21,166 nucleotides of DNA from Clostridia bacterium (lineage in GTDB: Bacteria > Bacillota > Clostridia > Christensenellales > Aristaeellaceae), in the NCBI GenBank assembly GCA_017620115.1, contig JAFZRB010000405.1, positions 1-21,166 of the forward strand, written 5' to 3'. This document shows positions 1 through 7,586 of the stretch, in pieces (positions within the stretch are counted from its first letter, which is position 1; each line of letters starts with the position of its first letter). The translations under genes were made by a program, and so were the position numbers. Under the pieces are notes generated by a model, which saw only the letters and a list, made by a program, of their open reading frames with translations, was not told the origin of the DNA and ran no database searches.

Positions 1-3000
1 CAGCCTTACACGTCCGACGCCAAATATCACTGGAGAACCTGCACCAGGTGCGGCGAGGCGATCAACAAGAGCGAGCACCGCGCCGCCTGCGACAATCCCG
101 GCGTGTGCGCAGAGTGCGGCGCGGCTTATACGGGAAGCAGGGTTTCCCATACGATCAACTGGGACGATCCGTATCAATCCGACGCCGCCTATCACTGGCG
201 CGTGTGCGCGAAGTGCGGCGAAGTGGTGGACAAGGGCGAGCATTACGCCGCCTGCGACAAACCCGGCGTGTGCGCGGAGTGCGGCGCGGCCTACACGGGC
301 AGCAGGGTTTCCCATACGATCAGCTGGGATGATCCGTATCAATCCGACGCCGACTATCACTGGCGCGTGTGCAAGAAATGCGGCGAGGCGGTCAACAAGA
401 ACAGGCACATTGCCGCCTGCGACAATCCCGACGTGTGCATGGAGTGCGGCGCGGCCTATGCCGGCGACCAGCTCAGCCATACGATCGACTGGGACAACTA
501 CAAGTACGACGAAACGCACCACTGGCGCGTTTGCACCAAGTGCGGCGCGGCGGTGAACAAGAGCGAGCATCGCGCCGCCTGCGACAACCCCGGCGTGTGC
601 GTAGAGTGCGGCGCGAGCTACGGGGGCAGCAACGTCAGTCACAGCTATGACGATGACGCTCCGTATGAGACCGACGCGACCTATCACTGGCGCGTGTGCA
701 CCAAGTGCGGCAGGGTCATCAACAAGAGCGAGCACCGCGCCGCCTGCGACAATCCCGGCGTGTGCGTGGAGTGCGGCGCGGCCTACACGGGCGGCAGAGT
801 TTCCCATACGATCAACTGGGACGAACCGTATCAAACCGACGCCACCTCTCATTGGCGCGTGTGCACGAAGTGCGGCGAAGCGGTCAATAAGAACGAGCAC
901 CGCGCCGCCTGCAACAACCCCGGCGTGTGCGAGGAGTGCGGCGCGGCCTATACGGGCGGCAACGTCAGTCACAGCTATGACTATGACGATCCGTATGAAT
1001 CCAGCCCCGACTATCACTGGCACACGTGCAAGAGGTGCGGCGCGGTGGTCAACAGGGGCAGGCACTACGCGCTCTGCGACAACCCGAACGTGTGCGCGGT
1101 GTGCGGCGAGGCCTATACGGGCGACAATGTGCAGCATGACTGGGAATCCCCCTATCAGTCCGACGCCGAGTACCACTGGAAGGTTTGCGCCCGCTGCGGG
1201 GAAACCTTCAACAAGGACAAGCACCACGCCGCCTGCGACAACCCCGGCGTGTGCGCGGAGTGCGGCGCGGCCTATACGGGCGACAGGGTTTCCCACAGGT
1301 ACGACGGCGAACAGCCCTACCAGACCGACGCCAACTATCACTGGCGCGTCTGCTCCGGGTGCGGCGCGATCATCAACAAATCGGAACATAACGCTTCCTG
1401 CGACAACCCCGGCGTGTGCAGGACCTGCGGCGTGGCCTATACCGGCGGCAACGTCTCGCACACCTTCGATTACGATGCCCCCTATGGATCCGACGCCGTT
1501 TACCACTGGCGCGTCTGCTCGGTCTGCGGCCAGGCCGCGGAAAAAGACCGGCATTACGCCACCTGCGACAATCCCGGCGTGTGCGCGGTGTGCGGCGCGG
1601 CCTATACCGGCGACCGTGTGGATCACGAGTGGGATTCCCCCTATCAGTCCAACGCCGAGTACCACTGGAAGGTCTGCTCCCGCTGCGGGGAAACCTTCAA
1701 CAAGGACGAGCACTACGCCGCCTGCGACAACCCCGGCGTGTGCGCTGAGTGCGGCGCGGCCTATACCGGCGGCAACGTGAGCCACAGCTACGACTGGGAC
1801 ACCCCGTTTGAGCACGACGAGACCAGCCATTGGCGCGTGTGCCTCAAATGCGGCCAGCAGGTCAACAAAAACGAACATTGGGCCTGGTGCGACAACCCCG
1901 GCGTGTGCACGGAGTGCGGCGCGGCCTATACGGGCGGCCATGTGGAACACGACTGGGATTCCCCCTACCAGTCCGACGGCCAGTACCACTGGCAGGTATG
2001 CTCCCGCTGCGGAGAAGTGTTCAACAGAAACCAGCACGTCGCCGCCTGCGATAACCTCGGCGTGTGCGAGGAGTGCGGCGCGGCCTATACCGGCGACAAC
2101 ATGAGCCATTCCTTCAACTGGCGGGATTATAAGCACGACGAAAACAACCACTGGTTCGTCTGCGAGAAGTGCGGCGAGGTGATAAACAAGGAGGAGCACT
2201 ATGCCGCCTGCGATAACCCCGGCGTGTGCGCGGCGTGCGGCGAGGTCTATACCGGCGACAACAGGAGCCATTCCTACAACTGGCGGGATTACAAGAGCGA
2301 CGAGAACTACCACTGGCACGTCTGCACCGCGTGCGGCGAGGTGGTTTACAGGTCTCAGCATTACGCCATGTGCGACAATCCCGGCGTGTGCGCGGAGTGC
2401 GGCGCTGTCGGCGCGTTCAGGATCAATCACGTATGGGATTCGCCGTATGGCTATAACGAGACCGATCACTGGAAGATTTGCATAAGCTGCGGCGAGGTGT
2501 TCGATATGTCCGAACACTATGCCGCCTGCGACAATCCCGGCGTGTGCCTGGAGTGCGGCGCTTCCGTCACCGGCGCCAGACTCCAGCACGACTACGATTC
2601 CCCGCTCCAGCACGACGCGGAGCATCATTGGCGCGTGTGCGTCAAGTGCGGCGAGGTCTTCAATAACAACGAGCATTCCGCCCGCTGCACCAACCCCGGC
2701 GTGTGCTACCTCTGCGGCGAGGTCTACACGGGCGAGAACCGCACGCACGGCTACACCGGCGTGTACCTCAGCGAGGGCATGTATCACTGGACGATCTGCC
2801 CGGACTGCGGCGAGGTCTGCTACAAGGAGCTGCACTATGTCGAACTGAGTAACCCGGGTGTGTGCTCACAGTGCGGCGCGCCGTTCAACGTGACCGGCTT
2901 CACTTATGTGAAGACGAACAAATACCACATGATGCTGACGATCGACGGCGCGATCGACACCACGGCGACCGGCCTCATCAACGACCCGGCCAGCCCCGCC

Positions 3001-3384
3001 GACTGGTATTACTGCGTGGAAGGCGTCGTGCTGACCGACGTGACCGGCCTGGTGGATTATGACGGCGCGTGGTTCTATGTGTCCAAAGGCCATCTGGAGA
3101 CCACCTTCGCCGGCATCGTCGAATACGACGGCGGACGCTTCCTCGTGGCGGCGGGCCGCATCCTCACCGAGGTGCAGGGCCTCAACCAGGATCCCGTGAC
3201 CGGCGCGTGGTTCTACTACGGCGACGGCATGATCCAGGCGCAGTACACCGGCCTCGCCCAGTACGACGGCGCGTGGTTCTACATCGTGGAGGGCAGGCTC
3301 GCCGAGGACTTCACCGGCGACGTCGGCTACGACGGCCACATGTTCCACGTCGAGAACGGCCAGATGGTCGCGCAGATCAGCTGA
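1..3384 (+). CDS. Giant surface protein with Cys/His tandem repeats and wall-binding-like C-terminus (5' partial)
   Basis: The frame is open from the first base, so the true start and any signal peptide lie upstream; 1127 residues are visible. About 960 residues are 18 tandem copies of a 52-55 residue unit that opens with HW and holds CxxCG, a His eight residues later, a Cys, a second CxxCG and a His ten residues after that. Such Cys/His spacing is typical of structural zinc sites. The last ~140 residues are about six 22-residue repeats of the type TGLxxYDGAWFYVxxG, like the choline/cell-wall-binding repeats of Clostridia surface proteins, so attachment to the cell wall is likely. No enzyme domain is visible. 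The gene ends in TGA just before a strong intrinsic terminator and is convergent with the CapA-like gene. Metal binding and surface location are inferences; no characterised homologue is recognised. Confidence 0.85.
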   Translation, partial: QPYTSDAKYHWRTCTRCGEAINKSEHRAACDNPGVCAECGAAYTGSRVSHTINWDDPYQSDAAYHWRVCAKCGEVVDKGEHYAACDKPGVCAECGAAYTGSRVSHTISWDDPYQSDADYHWRVCKKCGEAVNKNRHIAACDNPDVCMECGAAYAGDQLSHTIDWDNYKYDETHHWRVCTKCGAAVNKSEHRAACDNPGVCVECGASYGGSNVSHSYDDDAPYETDATYHWRVCTKCGRVINKSEHRAACDNPGVCVECGAAYTGGRVSHTINWDEPYQTDATSHWRVCTKCGEAVNKNEHRAACNNPGVCEECGAAYTGGNVSHSYDYDDPYESSPDYHWHTCKRCGAVVNRGRHYALCDNPNVCAVCGEAYTGDNVQHDWESPYQSDAEYHWKVCARCGETFNKDKHHAACDNPGVCAECGAAYTGDRVSHRYDGEQPYQTDANYHWRVCSGCGAIINKSEHNASCDNPGVCRTCGVAYTGGNVSHTFDYDAPYGSDAVYHWRVCSVCGQAAEKDRHYATCDNPGVCAVCGAAYTGDRVDHEWDSPYQSNAEYHWKVCSRCGETFNKDEHYAACDNPGVCAECGAAYTGGNVSHSYDWDTPFEHDETSHWRVCLKCGQQVNKNEHWAWCDNPGVCTECGAAYTGGHVEHDWDSPYQSDGQYHWQVCSRCGEVFNRNQHVAACDNLGVCEECGAAYTGDNMSHSFNWRDYKHDENNHWFVCEKCGEVINKEEHYAACDNPGVCAACGEVYTGDNRSHSYNWRDYKSDENYHWHVCTACGEVVYRSQHYAMCDNPGVCAECGAVGAFRINHVWDSPYGYNETDHWKICISCGEVFDMSEHYAACDNPGVCLECGASVTGARLQHDYDSPLQHDAEHHWRVCVKCGEVFNNNEHSARCTNPGVCYLCGEVYTGENRTHGYTGVYLSEGMYHWTICPDCGEVCYKELHYVELSNPGVCSQCGAPFNVTGFTYVKTNKYHMMLTIDGAIDTTATGLINDPASPADWYYCVEGVVLTDVTGLVDYDGAWFYVSKGHLETTFAGIVEYDGGRFLVAAGRILTEVQGLNQDPVTGAWFYYGDGMIQAQYTGLAQYDGAWFYIVEGRLAEDFTGDVGYDGHMFHVENGQMVAQIS
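28..2886 (+). repeat. Tandem array of 18 Cys/His-rich units (156-165 bp each)
   Basis: Units begin at the HW codons at 28, 193, 358, 520, 685, 850, 1015, 1174, 1339, 1504, 1663, 1828, 1987, 2149, 2311, 2467, 2626 and 2785. Unit lengths are 165, 162, 159 or 156 bp, always whole codons. Consensus spacing is HW-x2-C-x2-C-x8-H-x3-C-x5-C-x2-C-x10-H. The core CDNPGVC is nearly invariant, also at DNA level. Units 1-17 keep all five Cys and three His (unit 15 has x9 before the last His). Unit 18 has lost the middle Cys (Leu instead) and the last His, as expected for an array edge. The array continues beyond the left edge of the window. Confidence 0.95.
2968..3381 (+). repeat. Six choline/cell-wall-binding-like repeats at the protein C-terminus
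   Basis: Successive units of about 22-25 residues start with TG, AG or QG and contain an aromatic core such as DGAWFYV followed by G and a hydrophobic residue. Units begin at TGLINDP, TGLVDYDG, AGIVEYDG, QGLNQDP, TGLAQYDG and TGDVGYDG. The pattern matches the wall-binding repeats with YNGKWYYVKNGK-like cores common in Clostridia surface proteins. Units 1 and 4 carry a short insertion before the aromatic core. The ligand (teichoic acid choline or another wall glycan) cannot be told from sequence. Confidence 0.75.
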
Positions 3385-3413
3385 CCTTCTGAAACAAGCG
3401 ACAGACACAGCGA

Positions 3414-3449
3414 CGCGCCGGAGGGCCGAGGCCCTCCGGCGCGGTTTTA
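3414..3449 (+). terminator. Intrinsic terminator of the repeat-protein gene
   Basis: A perfect 13-bp GC-rich stem (3415-3427 with 3430-3442), extended to 14 bp by the C3414-G3443 pair, is followed by GTTTTA on the plus strand. It lies 30 bases after the stop codon. There is no T-tract on the minus-strand exit side, so it should act mainly on the plus strand although the CapA-like gene converges here. Confidence 0.85.
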
Positions 3450-3458
3450 TGCGGCTTG

Positions 3459-4670
3459 TCAGTCCGTGAGCTTCACGGGATTGGGCAGGTGCTGGGAGTA
3501 CAGCCTGATCTTGTCGAACACCCGCTTCCGGCCGTCGGGATCCTCGATGGGCGTGGGCTGGTAGTTGTTGCTGACGCCGTTCGGATCGGAGGTGATCCGG
3601 CAGGGAATGACGGTGAAGCCGCTGTCGAGCAGCTTGCCGGACATGGGGTTGACGACGAACTCATGCTGATAGATGAAGGTGTCCATGTCGGCGGGATTCG
3701 ACTTGCCGCCGAAGCAGAAGTTGCCCAGGCTGTACACGATGTTGACGCCGTTGTATTCCTCGATGCCGTTGACGATGTGCGGGTGATGGCCCACGACCAG
3801 ATCCGCGCCCAGGTCGACGGCCAGCCGGCCCCAGGTCTGCTGCTTTTCGGTGGCGTAGTATTCCAGCTCGGTGCCCCAGTGGATGGACACGACGAGCACG
3901 TCGCACAGCTCGCGCATCGTCTTGACGGCGGATTCAAACTCGTCCTGCGGCGTGGTCCAGTAGTTGAAGCCCAGGAAGCCGAAGCGCACGCCCTTCACGT
4001 CCATGGTGCAGGTGTAGCCGTAGCCGCAGAAGCGCAGGCCGTTTTCCTCCAGCAGCCGCGCCATCTGCGCGATGCCCGCGTCGCCGAAATCGGTCATGTG
4101 GTTGTTGGCGATGTTGCAAACCTCCACGGAGGAGCAGGTGAGCATGTTCACGTATTCCGGCTTGCCCCGCATGATGTAGATTTTGTCCTCGCGCTGCAGG
4201 AAGTCGCTCGAGTCCGTGAGCACGACCTCCAGGTTCACCAGCGTGATGTCGTCCGCCTCAAAGATGGGGGCCACGTTGCGGAAGCAGTAGCCGTAGTCGA
4301 CGGAACCGTCCTCGGCCAGCACCATGTCCGCGAAGCGCGCCTCGGAGGGGCCGCGCATGTCGCCGCCCAGCGTGCAGTCGCCCACGGCGGTGAGCACGAT
4401 GGAAACCGGCTCGGGCGTGGGCTCGGGCGTCGGTTCCGGCGTGGGCTCCGGGGTCGGCGCGGCCGTGGGTTCGGCCGTCGGTTCGGGCGTGGGGGACTCG
4501 ACGGGGAGCGGCGTGGGCGTGGCGGCAGGCTCCCGCGGCTGGTTCACACCATGCAGCAGCACGGCGCATACCGCCGCCAGCGCCGCCAGCGCGACGATTT
4601 CGATGATGGAAACGACGGTCTGCCTGCGCTTCCTGCGCCTGCGCTTTTCCGCCTTGCTGTGCCTGCCCAT
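3459..4670 (-). CDS. CapA/PgsA-family protein (PGA_cap fold), membrane anchored
   Basis: 403 residues. The start is the ATG at 4670, because GGAGGA sits 7 bases upstream on the minus strand; a TTG 21 bases further out would place that site inside the gene. Residues 1-17 are highly basic, 19-39 form a membrane helix and 47-88 are a Pro/Thr/Glu linker with repeated TPEP. The catalytic-type domain follows: VGD (96-98), NLE (146-148), NNH (189-191), IHWG (263-266) and GHHPH (294-298). These are the metal-ligand motifs of CapA-type proteins related to calcineurin-like phosphoesterases. CapA/PgsA proteins take part in poly-gamma-glutamate synthesis or export, but many family members stand alone without pgsB/pgsC, as here, and their roles are unknown. 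The topology puts the domain outside the cell. Family confidence is high, function is open. Confidence 0.9.
   Translation of the reverse strand: MGRHSKAEKRRRRKRRQTVVSIIEIVALAALAAVCAVLLHGVNQPREPAATPTPLPVESPTPEPTAEPTAAPTPEPTPEPTPEPTPEPVSIVLTAVGDCTLGGDMRGPSEARFADMVLAEDGSVDYGYCFRNVAPIFEADDITLVNLEVVLTDSSDFLQREDKIYIMRGKPEYVNMLTCSSVEVCNIANNHMTDFGDAGIAQMARLLEENGLRFCGYGYTCTMDVKGVRFGFLGFNYWTTPQDEFESAVKTMRELCDVLVVSIHWGTELEYYATEKQQTWGRLAVDLGADLVVGHHPHIVNGIEEYNGVNIVYSLGNFCFGGKSNPADMDTFIYQHEFVVNPMSGKLLDSGFTVIPCRITSDPNGVSNNYQPTPIEDPDGRKRVFDKIRLYSQHLPNPVKLTD
4407..4532 (-). repeat. TPEP-type Pro-rich linker coding repeats inside the CapA-like gene
   Basis: About 42 residues of Pro, Thr, Glu and Ala, with four near-identical TPEP steps next to the folded domain. 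On the plus strand this reads as repeated GGCTCGGGCGTG-like units. It probably spaces the CapA domain from the membrane through the wall. Short in-frame repeats of this kind can change length by slippage. Confidence 0.85.
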
Positions 4671-4843
4671 GAACGATTCCTCCGCTGACAAAGAAAGTAT
4701 GAAAAGGGGATGTTTCCCCCGGCATCGCTGCCTATTTTGGTTTTTTCACGGAAAAATGTGGAAGATCGCAGCCCATGTCTCCTCTGAAAAGGCAATGCCG
4801 TCAACTAAAAAACCGAACATGGCAACAGACACGAAGAGCAGGT

Positions 4844-4917
4844 GCAGGGCGGCAGCCCTGCTCAGTATGGGGCGAAGCCCCATATCCATCTTTTTCCCCG
4901 TCCCCGCCAGAGCGGGG
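4844..4917. repeat. Three consecutive hairpins, possible dispersed intergenic element
   Basis: Hairpin 1 pairs 4844-4850 with 4855-4861 (GCAGGGC/GCCCTGC). Hairpin 2 pairs 4866-4873 with 4877-4884 (TATGGGGC/GCCCCATA) around a GAA loop. Hairpin 3 pairs 4902-4907 with 4912-4917 (CCCCGC/GCGGGG). All are perfect stems within 74 bases, flanked by purine-rich AGGGGGAAAGGGGGAAGGGG. No T-tract follows any stem in a way expected of a terminator on the plus strand; read on the minus strand hairpin 3 is followed by CGGGGAAAAAG. This resembles REP/MITE-like intergenic palindromes; copy number in the genome cannot be seen here. Confidence 0.6.
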
Positions 4918-5081
4918 AAGGGGGAAAGGGGGAAGGGGCAGGCGCTGCATTGCGACGCCTGACTCATGGCTTTCATTGACGATGTTGCCCTTTCAGGGGA
5001 GCCCGGAAACCCACAACTTTTCGTAAAAAGTTCCTATTTTGCTATTTTATCAGTTTTTTTGCCATTTTGCAAGAAAAATGG

Positions 5082-5111
5082 TTTACTTTCCGGGGGAAGA
5101 TAAGCTATAAT
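5082..5111 (+). promoter_or_regulatory. Sigma-A promoter for the alr operon
   Basis: A perfect TATAAT at 5106-5111 lies 18 bases after TTTACT (5082-5087), which matches the -35 consensus at four of six positions. Predicted transcription start is near 5118, about 60 bases before the alr start. The upstream DNA is AT-rich, which would help promoter strength. Confidence 0.7.
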
Positions 5112-5179
5112 AATAATAAGTGTATCTATCGGCCCGCGCATGCGCGCGCGCCGCCGTTTCTGAAGGAAGGGGTACGCGC

Positions 5180-6289
5180 GTGAGCGCTTTCAGGCCGACT
5201 GTGCTGACCAGCTCCATGCGGGTCATCGAGGCGAATTTCCGCATCGTTAGGGAGCGTTGCGGCGGCGGCGTCAAACAGATCGCCGTCGTCAAGGCCGACG
5301 CCTACGGGCACGGGCTTCTGCCCGTGTCGCGCCGCCTGCTGGCGGCCGGGGCGGCCGGCCTGGCCGTGGCCACCGTGGACGAGGCGGTCGTTCTGAGGGA
5401 GGCGGGCGTGGACGCGCCCATCCTCGTTCTGGGCGGCAGCTGCGACGACGCCCTGCGCGAGGCCGTGGCCCGCGGCGTCTCGCAGGCGGTGTACGACCGG
5501 CGCGCGCTTTCCGTGATGCAGGAGGAGGCGGCGCGGCTGAACAGGCCGGCGCTGGCGCATCTGAAGATCGACACGGGCATGTCGCGCATCGGCGTGCGCG
5601 GCGTACCGGCGCTTTCGGCGCTGCTGGAGGCCTGGCGGGACTGCCCGGCCGTGCGCATTGAGGGGCTGTTCACGCACTTCGCCCAGGCCGACACCGATCC
5701 GGCGTTCACCGCGCTTCAGAAATCGCGCTTCGACGAAGCGGCGCAGGCTGTTCGCCGCGCGGGGTATTCGCCGATGAGGCACGCCGCGGCCAGCACGGGC
5801 ATCGCGCTGGGCCCGGATTACTGGTACGACGCCGTGCGGCCGGGCATCGTGCTTTACGGCGCCGAGGTGACGGCGCTGTTCCCGGGCATCCGGCCCGCGC
5901 AGCGGCTCACCACCCGCCCGGTGCGCGTCGAGTGGATCGACGAGGGCGACACCGTGGGCTACGGGCGCACGTTCCGGGCAGGCCGGCGCACGCGCGTGAT
6001 GACGCTGCCCGTGGGCTATGGCGACGGCTATCCGCGCATCCTGAGCGGCAAGGCGGACGCGCTGGTATGCGGCCGCCGCGCGCCGCTGATCGGGCGCGTG
6101 TGCATGGATCAGCTGATGGTCGACGTGACCGACATACCGGAGGCGTCCATGGACAGCGAGGCGGTGCTGCTGGGCGAGCAGGGCGCGGAGCGCATCACGC
6201 CGGACGAACTGGCGGCGCTGGCCGGCACGATTCCGTATGAAATCATGCTGGGGTTCAGCGGCAGAGTGACGAAAAGGGAGACTGACTGA
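5180..6289 (+). CDS. alr: Alanine racemase
   Basis: 369 residues, the usual length. It interconverts L- and D-alanine with pyridoxal phosphate in the cytoplasm and supplies D-Ala for peptidoglycan. The PLP lysine is K38 in VVKADAYGHG, the second catalytic base is Tyr261 in VGYGRTF, and RVCMDQ (Met309) closes the active site. The GTG start at 5180 is chosen because AAGGAAGGGG lies just upstream and the family start fits; an in-frame GTG at 5120 would sit at the predicted transcription start and add a non-conserved 20-residue tail. It is the first gene of an operon: its TGA overlaps the next ATG (TGATG). Confidence 0.96.
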   Translation: MSAFRPTVLTSSMRVIEANFRIVRERCGGGVKQIAVVKADAYGHGLLPVSRRLLAAGAAGLAVATVDEAVVLREAGVDAPILVLGGSCDDALREAVARGVSQAVYDRRALSVMQEEAARLNRPALAHLKIDTGMSRIGVRGVPALSALLEAWRDCPAVRIEGLFTHFAQADTDPAFTALQKSRFDEAAQAVRRAGYSPMRHAAASTGIALGPDYWYDAVRPGIVLYGAEVTALFPGIRPAQRLTTRPVRVEWIDEGDTVGYGRTFRAGRRTRVMTLPVGYGDGYPRILSGKADALVCGRRAPLIGRVCMDQLMVDVTDIPEASMDSEAVLLGEQGAERITPDELAALAGTIPYEIMLGFSGRVTKRETD

Positions 6290-6858
6290 TGACCAGGGAA
6301 GAAATTCGAAGCGAAGTCAGGATAAAGAGAAAGAAGGTCAGCGGCATTCAGGTGGCGGAGATGTCGCTGCGCGTCTGCGAGAAGATCGTGAAGCTGCCCG
6401 AGTACATCCGCGCCCGGCGCGTGCTGTGCTACGCGGCCATGCCGGACGAGGTTCAGACGCGGGGCCTCCTGTGGGCCATCCGGCACAGCGGGCGCGAGCT
6501 CTTCATGCCCGTCGCCCGGGGCGGCGGCTCCATGGACGCCGTGCGCGTGACCGACGACACGCCCATGAAGCCCGACGTCTTCGGCATCGAGACGCCCGTG
6601 TCTGACGACGTGCTGCCGCCGGAGGAGCTGGATCTCGCGCTGGTGCCGGGCATCGCTTTCGACCGCAGCGGCAACCGCCTGGGCTTCGGCAAGGGCTATT
6701 TCGACCGGTTCCTGGCCCGCTGCCGCTGCCCGGCCATAGGCCTGGCGTATGAGCTGCAGCTGGTCGACGCCATAGACGCCCGGCCGCACGACGTGCCCAT
6801 GGATAAGATCGTGACCGAGGCGGCCGTGTATGTCTGCCCGGCCGCCGAAAACAGATAA
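6289..6858 (+). CDS. 5-formyltetrahydrofolate cyclo-ligase (MTHFS)
   Basis: 189 residues, standard length. It converts 5-formyl-THF plus ATP to 5,10-methenyl-THF and so returns the folate storage form to one-carbon metabolism. The family signature is clear: LVPGIAFDRSGNRLGFGKGY, with the GKGYFDR phosphate-binding segment at residues 134-140 and a basic N-terminus (KRKK). The start overlaps the alr stop by one base, with AAGGGAG upstream, so the two are translationally coupled. No frameshift or missing core motif is seen. Confidence 0.95.
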   Translation: MTREEIRSEVRIKRKKVSGIQVAEMSLRVCEKIVKLPEYIRARRVLCYAAMPDEVQTRGLLWAIRHSGRELFMPVARGGGSMDAVRVTDDTPMKPDVFGIETPVSDDVLPPEELDLALVPGIAFDRSGNRLGFGKGYFDRFLARCRCPAIGLAYELQLVDAIDARPHDVPMDKIVTEAAVYVCPAAENR

Positions 6859-6884
6859 AATACAGATGTGGGAAGTGAAGTGCC

Positions 6885-7583
6885 ATGAAAGTCAGTTTGG
6901 GTTACGCGGCGAGAACCTGGGGTATTTACGCGGTGATGATGCTTTTGTGCCTGCTGTTCCTGGCGGGTTCGGCCGGCTCGGTCGTCATGATCATCCTGAA
7001 CATCATCCTGCTGGCCGGATTCCTGCTGGTGGCGTTTAACGAAGGCGCGTATAACGGCGAAAGGGCCTGCACGCTGGAGGTCACGCTGGAGAAGCAGCTC
7101 AAGGAAGGCCGCGCGGTGGACGAAAAAACGAAAATGCAGGTGTTCAGCCGCAAAACCGGCGTTATGATGCTCATTATCTGCCTGGCGCCGTTCCTGCTGA
7201 TCAGCGCGCTGAACCTGGCCGTGGCGCCGCTCTATCCGGAGGTGGAAACAGCCGCGGAGGAGACCGAGCGCGAGCCCTTCACCTACGATTACGACGCCGT
7301 TGAAAACGCCGGGGAAACCAGGGTGAACGTCGTCAACATCGCGGCCCGCATGGTCTACATGCCCTATGTGTTCAGCTATTCGATGGTATCATCGAACACG
7401 CTGAATTTGCTGTTCCTGCTGTACGCTTTCCCGGTGCCGCTGGCCGCGTTCGCGGGCTACATGAGCGGCCCCGCCATGCGCCAGAAGAAGCTGAAGGACA
7501 TCGCGCTGGGCAAAAAGCGCAAGATGCGCAACCTGAAGGTCAACCGCAGGAAAGCGCCGCGCGGCCCCAAGGCGGAAGTGTAA
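6885..7583 (+). CDS. Membrane protein of unknown function
   Basis: 232 residues; family not recognised. Visible features are membrane helices at about 12-28, 33-51, 92-113 and 172-192, an acidic segment (119-145) between helices 3 and 4, a further hydrophobic stretch near 152-168, and a strongly basic tail (about 198-232) that should be cytoplasmic. The pair of helices near the N-terminus is followed by a soluble stretch with NEGAYNGERAC at 52-62. It starts 26 bases after the cyclo-ligase and stops 3 bases before rsmD, so it belongs to the operon. Nothing in the sequence suggests catalysis; a small accessory membrane protein is the safest description. Confidence 0.85.
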   Translation: MKVSLGYAARTWGIYAVMMLLCLLFLAGSAGSVVMIILNIILLAGFLLVAFNEGAYNGERACTLEVTLEKQLKEGRAVDEKTKMQVFSRKTGVMMLIICLAPFLLISALNLAVAPLYPEVETAAEETEREPFTYDYDAVENAGETRVNVVNIAARMVYMPYVFSYSMVSSNTLNLLFLLYAFPVPLAAFAGYMSGPAMRQKKLKDIALGKKRKMRNLKVNRRKAPRGPKAEV

Positions 7584-7586
7584 TTT

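Larger units (their letters stand above)
4671..5179. other. Divergent intergenic region between the CapA-like gene and alr
   Basis: 509 bases without a convincing gene. It holds the ribosome site of the CapA-like gene (GGAGGA, minus strand, 4678-4683), a group of three hairpins (4844-4917), an AT-rich stretch (about 5010-5080) including a small AACTTTT/AAAAGTT inverted repeat at 5015-5032, and the alr promoter. I see no clear consensus promoter for the CapA-like gene. A 76-codon minus-strand open frame here runs through the hairpins and is not believed to be a gene. Confidence 0.7.

Noticed and set aside
28..2886. CRISPR-like regular repeats
   Set aside because: The spacing is regular, but units are 156-165 bases, stay in one reading frame and vary at silent and coding positions; this is a protein repeat array, not short repeats with unrelated spacers.
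3456..4688. 410-codon plus-strand open frame opposite the CapA-like gene
   Set aside because: It mirrors the CapA-like gene codon for codon; the product is a His/Val/Gly-rich low-complexity chain with no recognisable domain, while the minus strand has clear family motifs and a ribosome site.
4746..4976. 76-codon minus-strand open frame in the CapA-alr gap
   Set aside because: It reads through all three hairpins and the purine tracts, has no good ribosome site, and its composition follows the palindromes. A decayed or element-borne peptide cannot be fully excluded.
5120..5179. Upstream GTG start for alr adding 20 residues
   Set aside because: It lies at the predicted transcription start, has no ribosome site and adds a tail not typical of alanine racemases; the GTG at 5180 has AAGGAAGGGG upstream.
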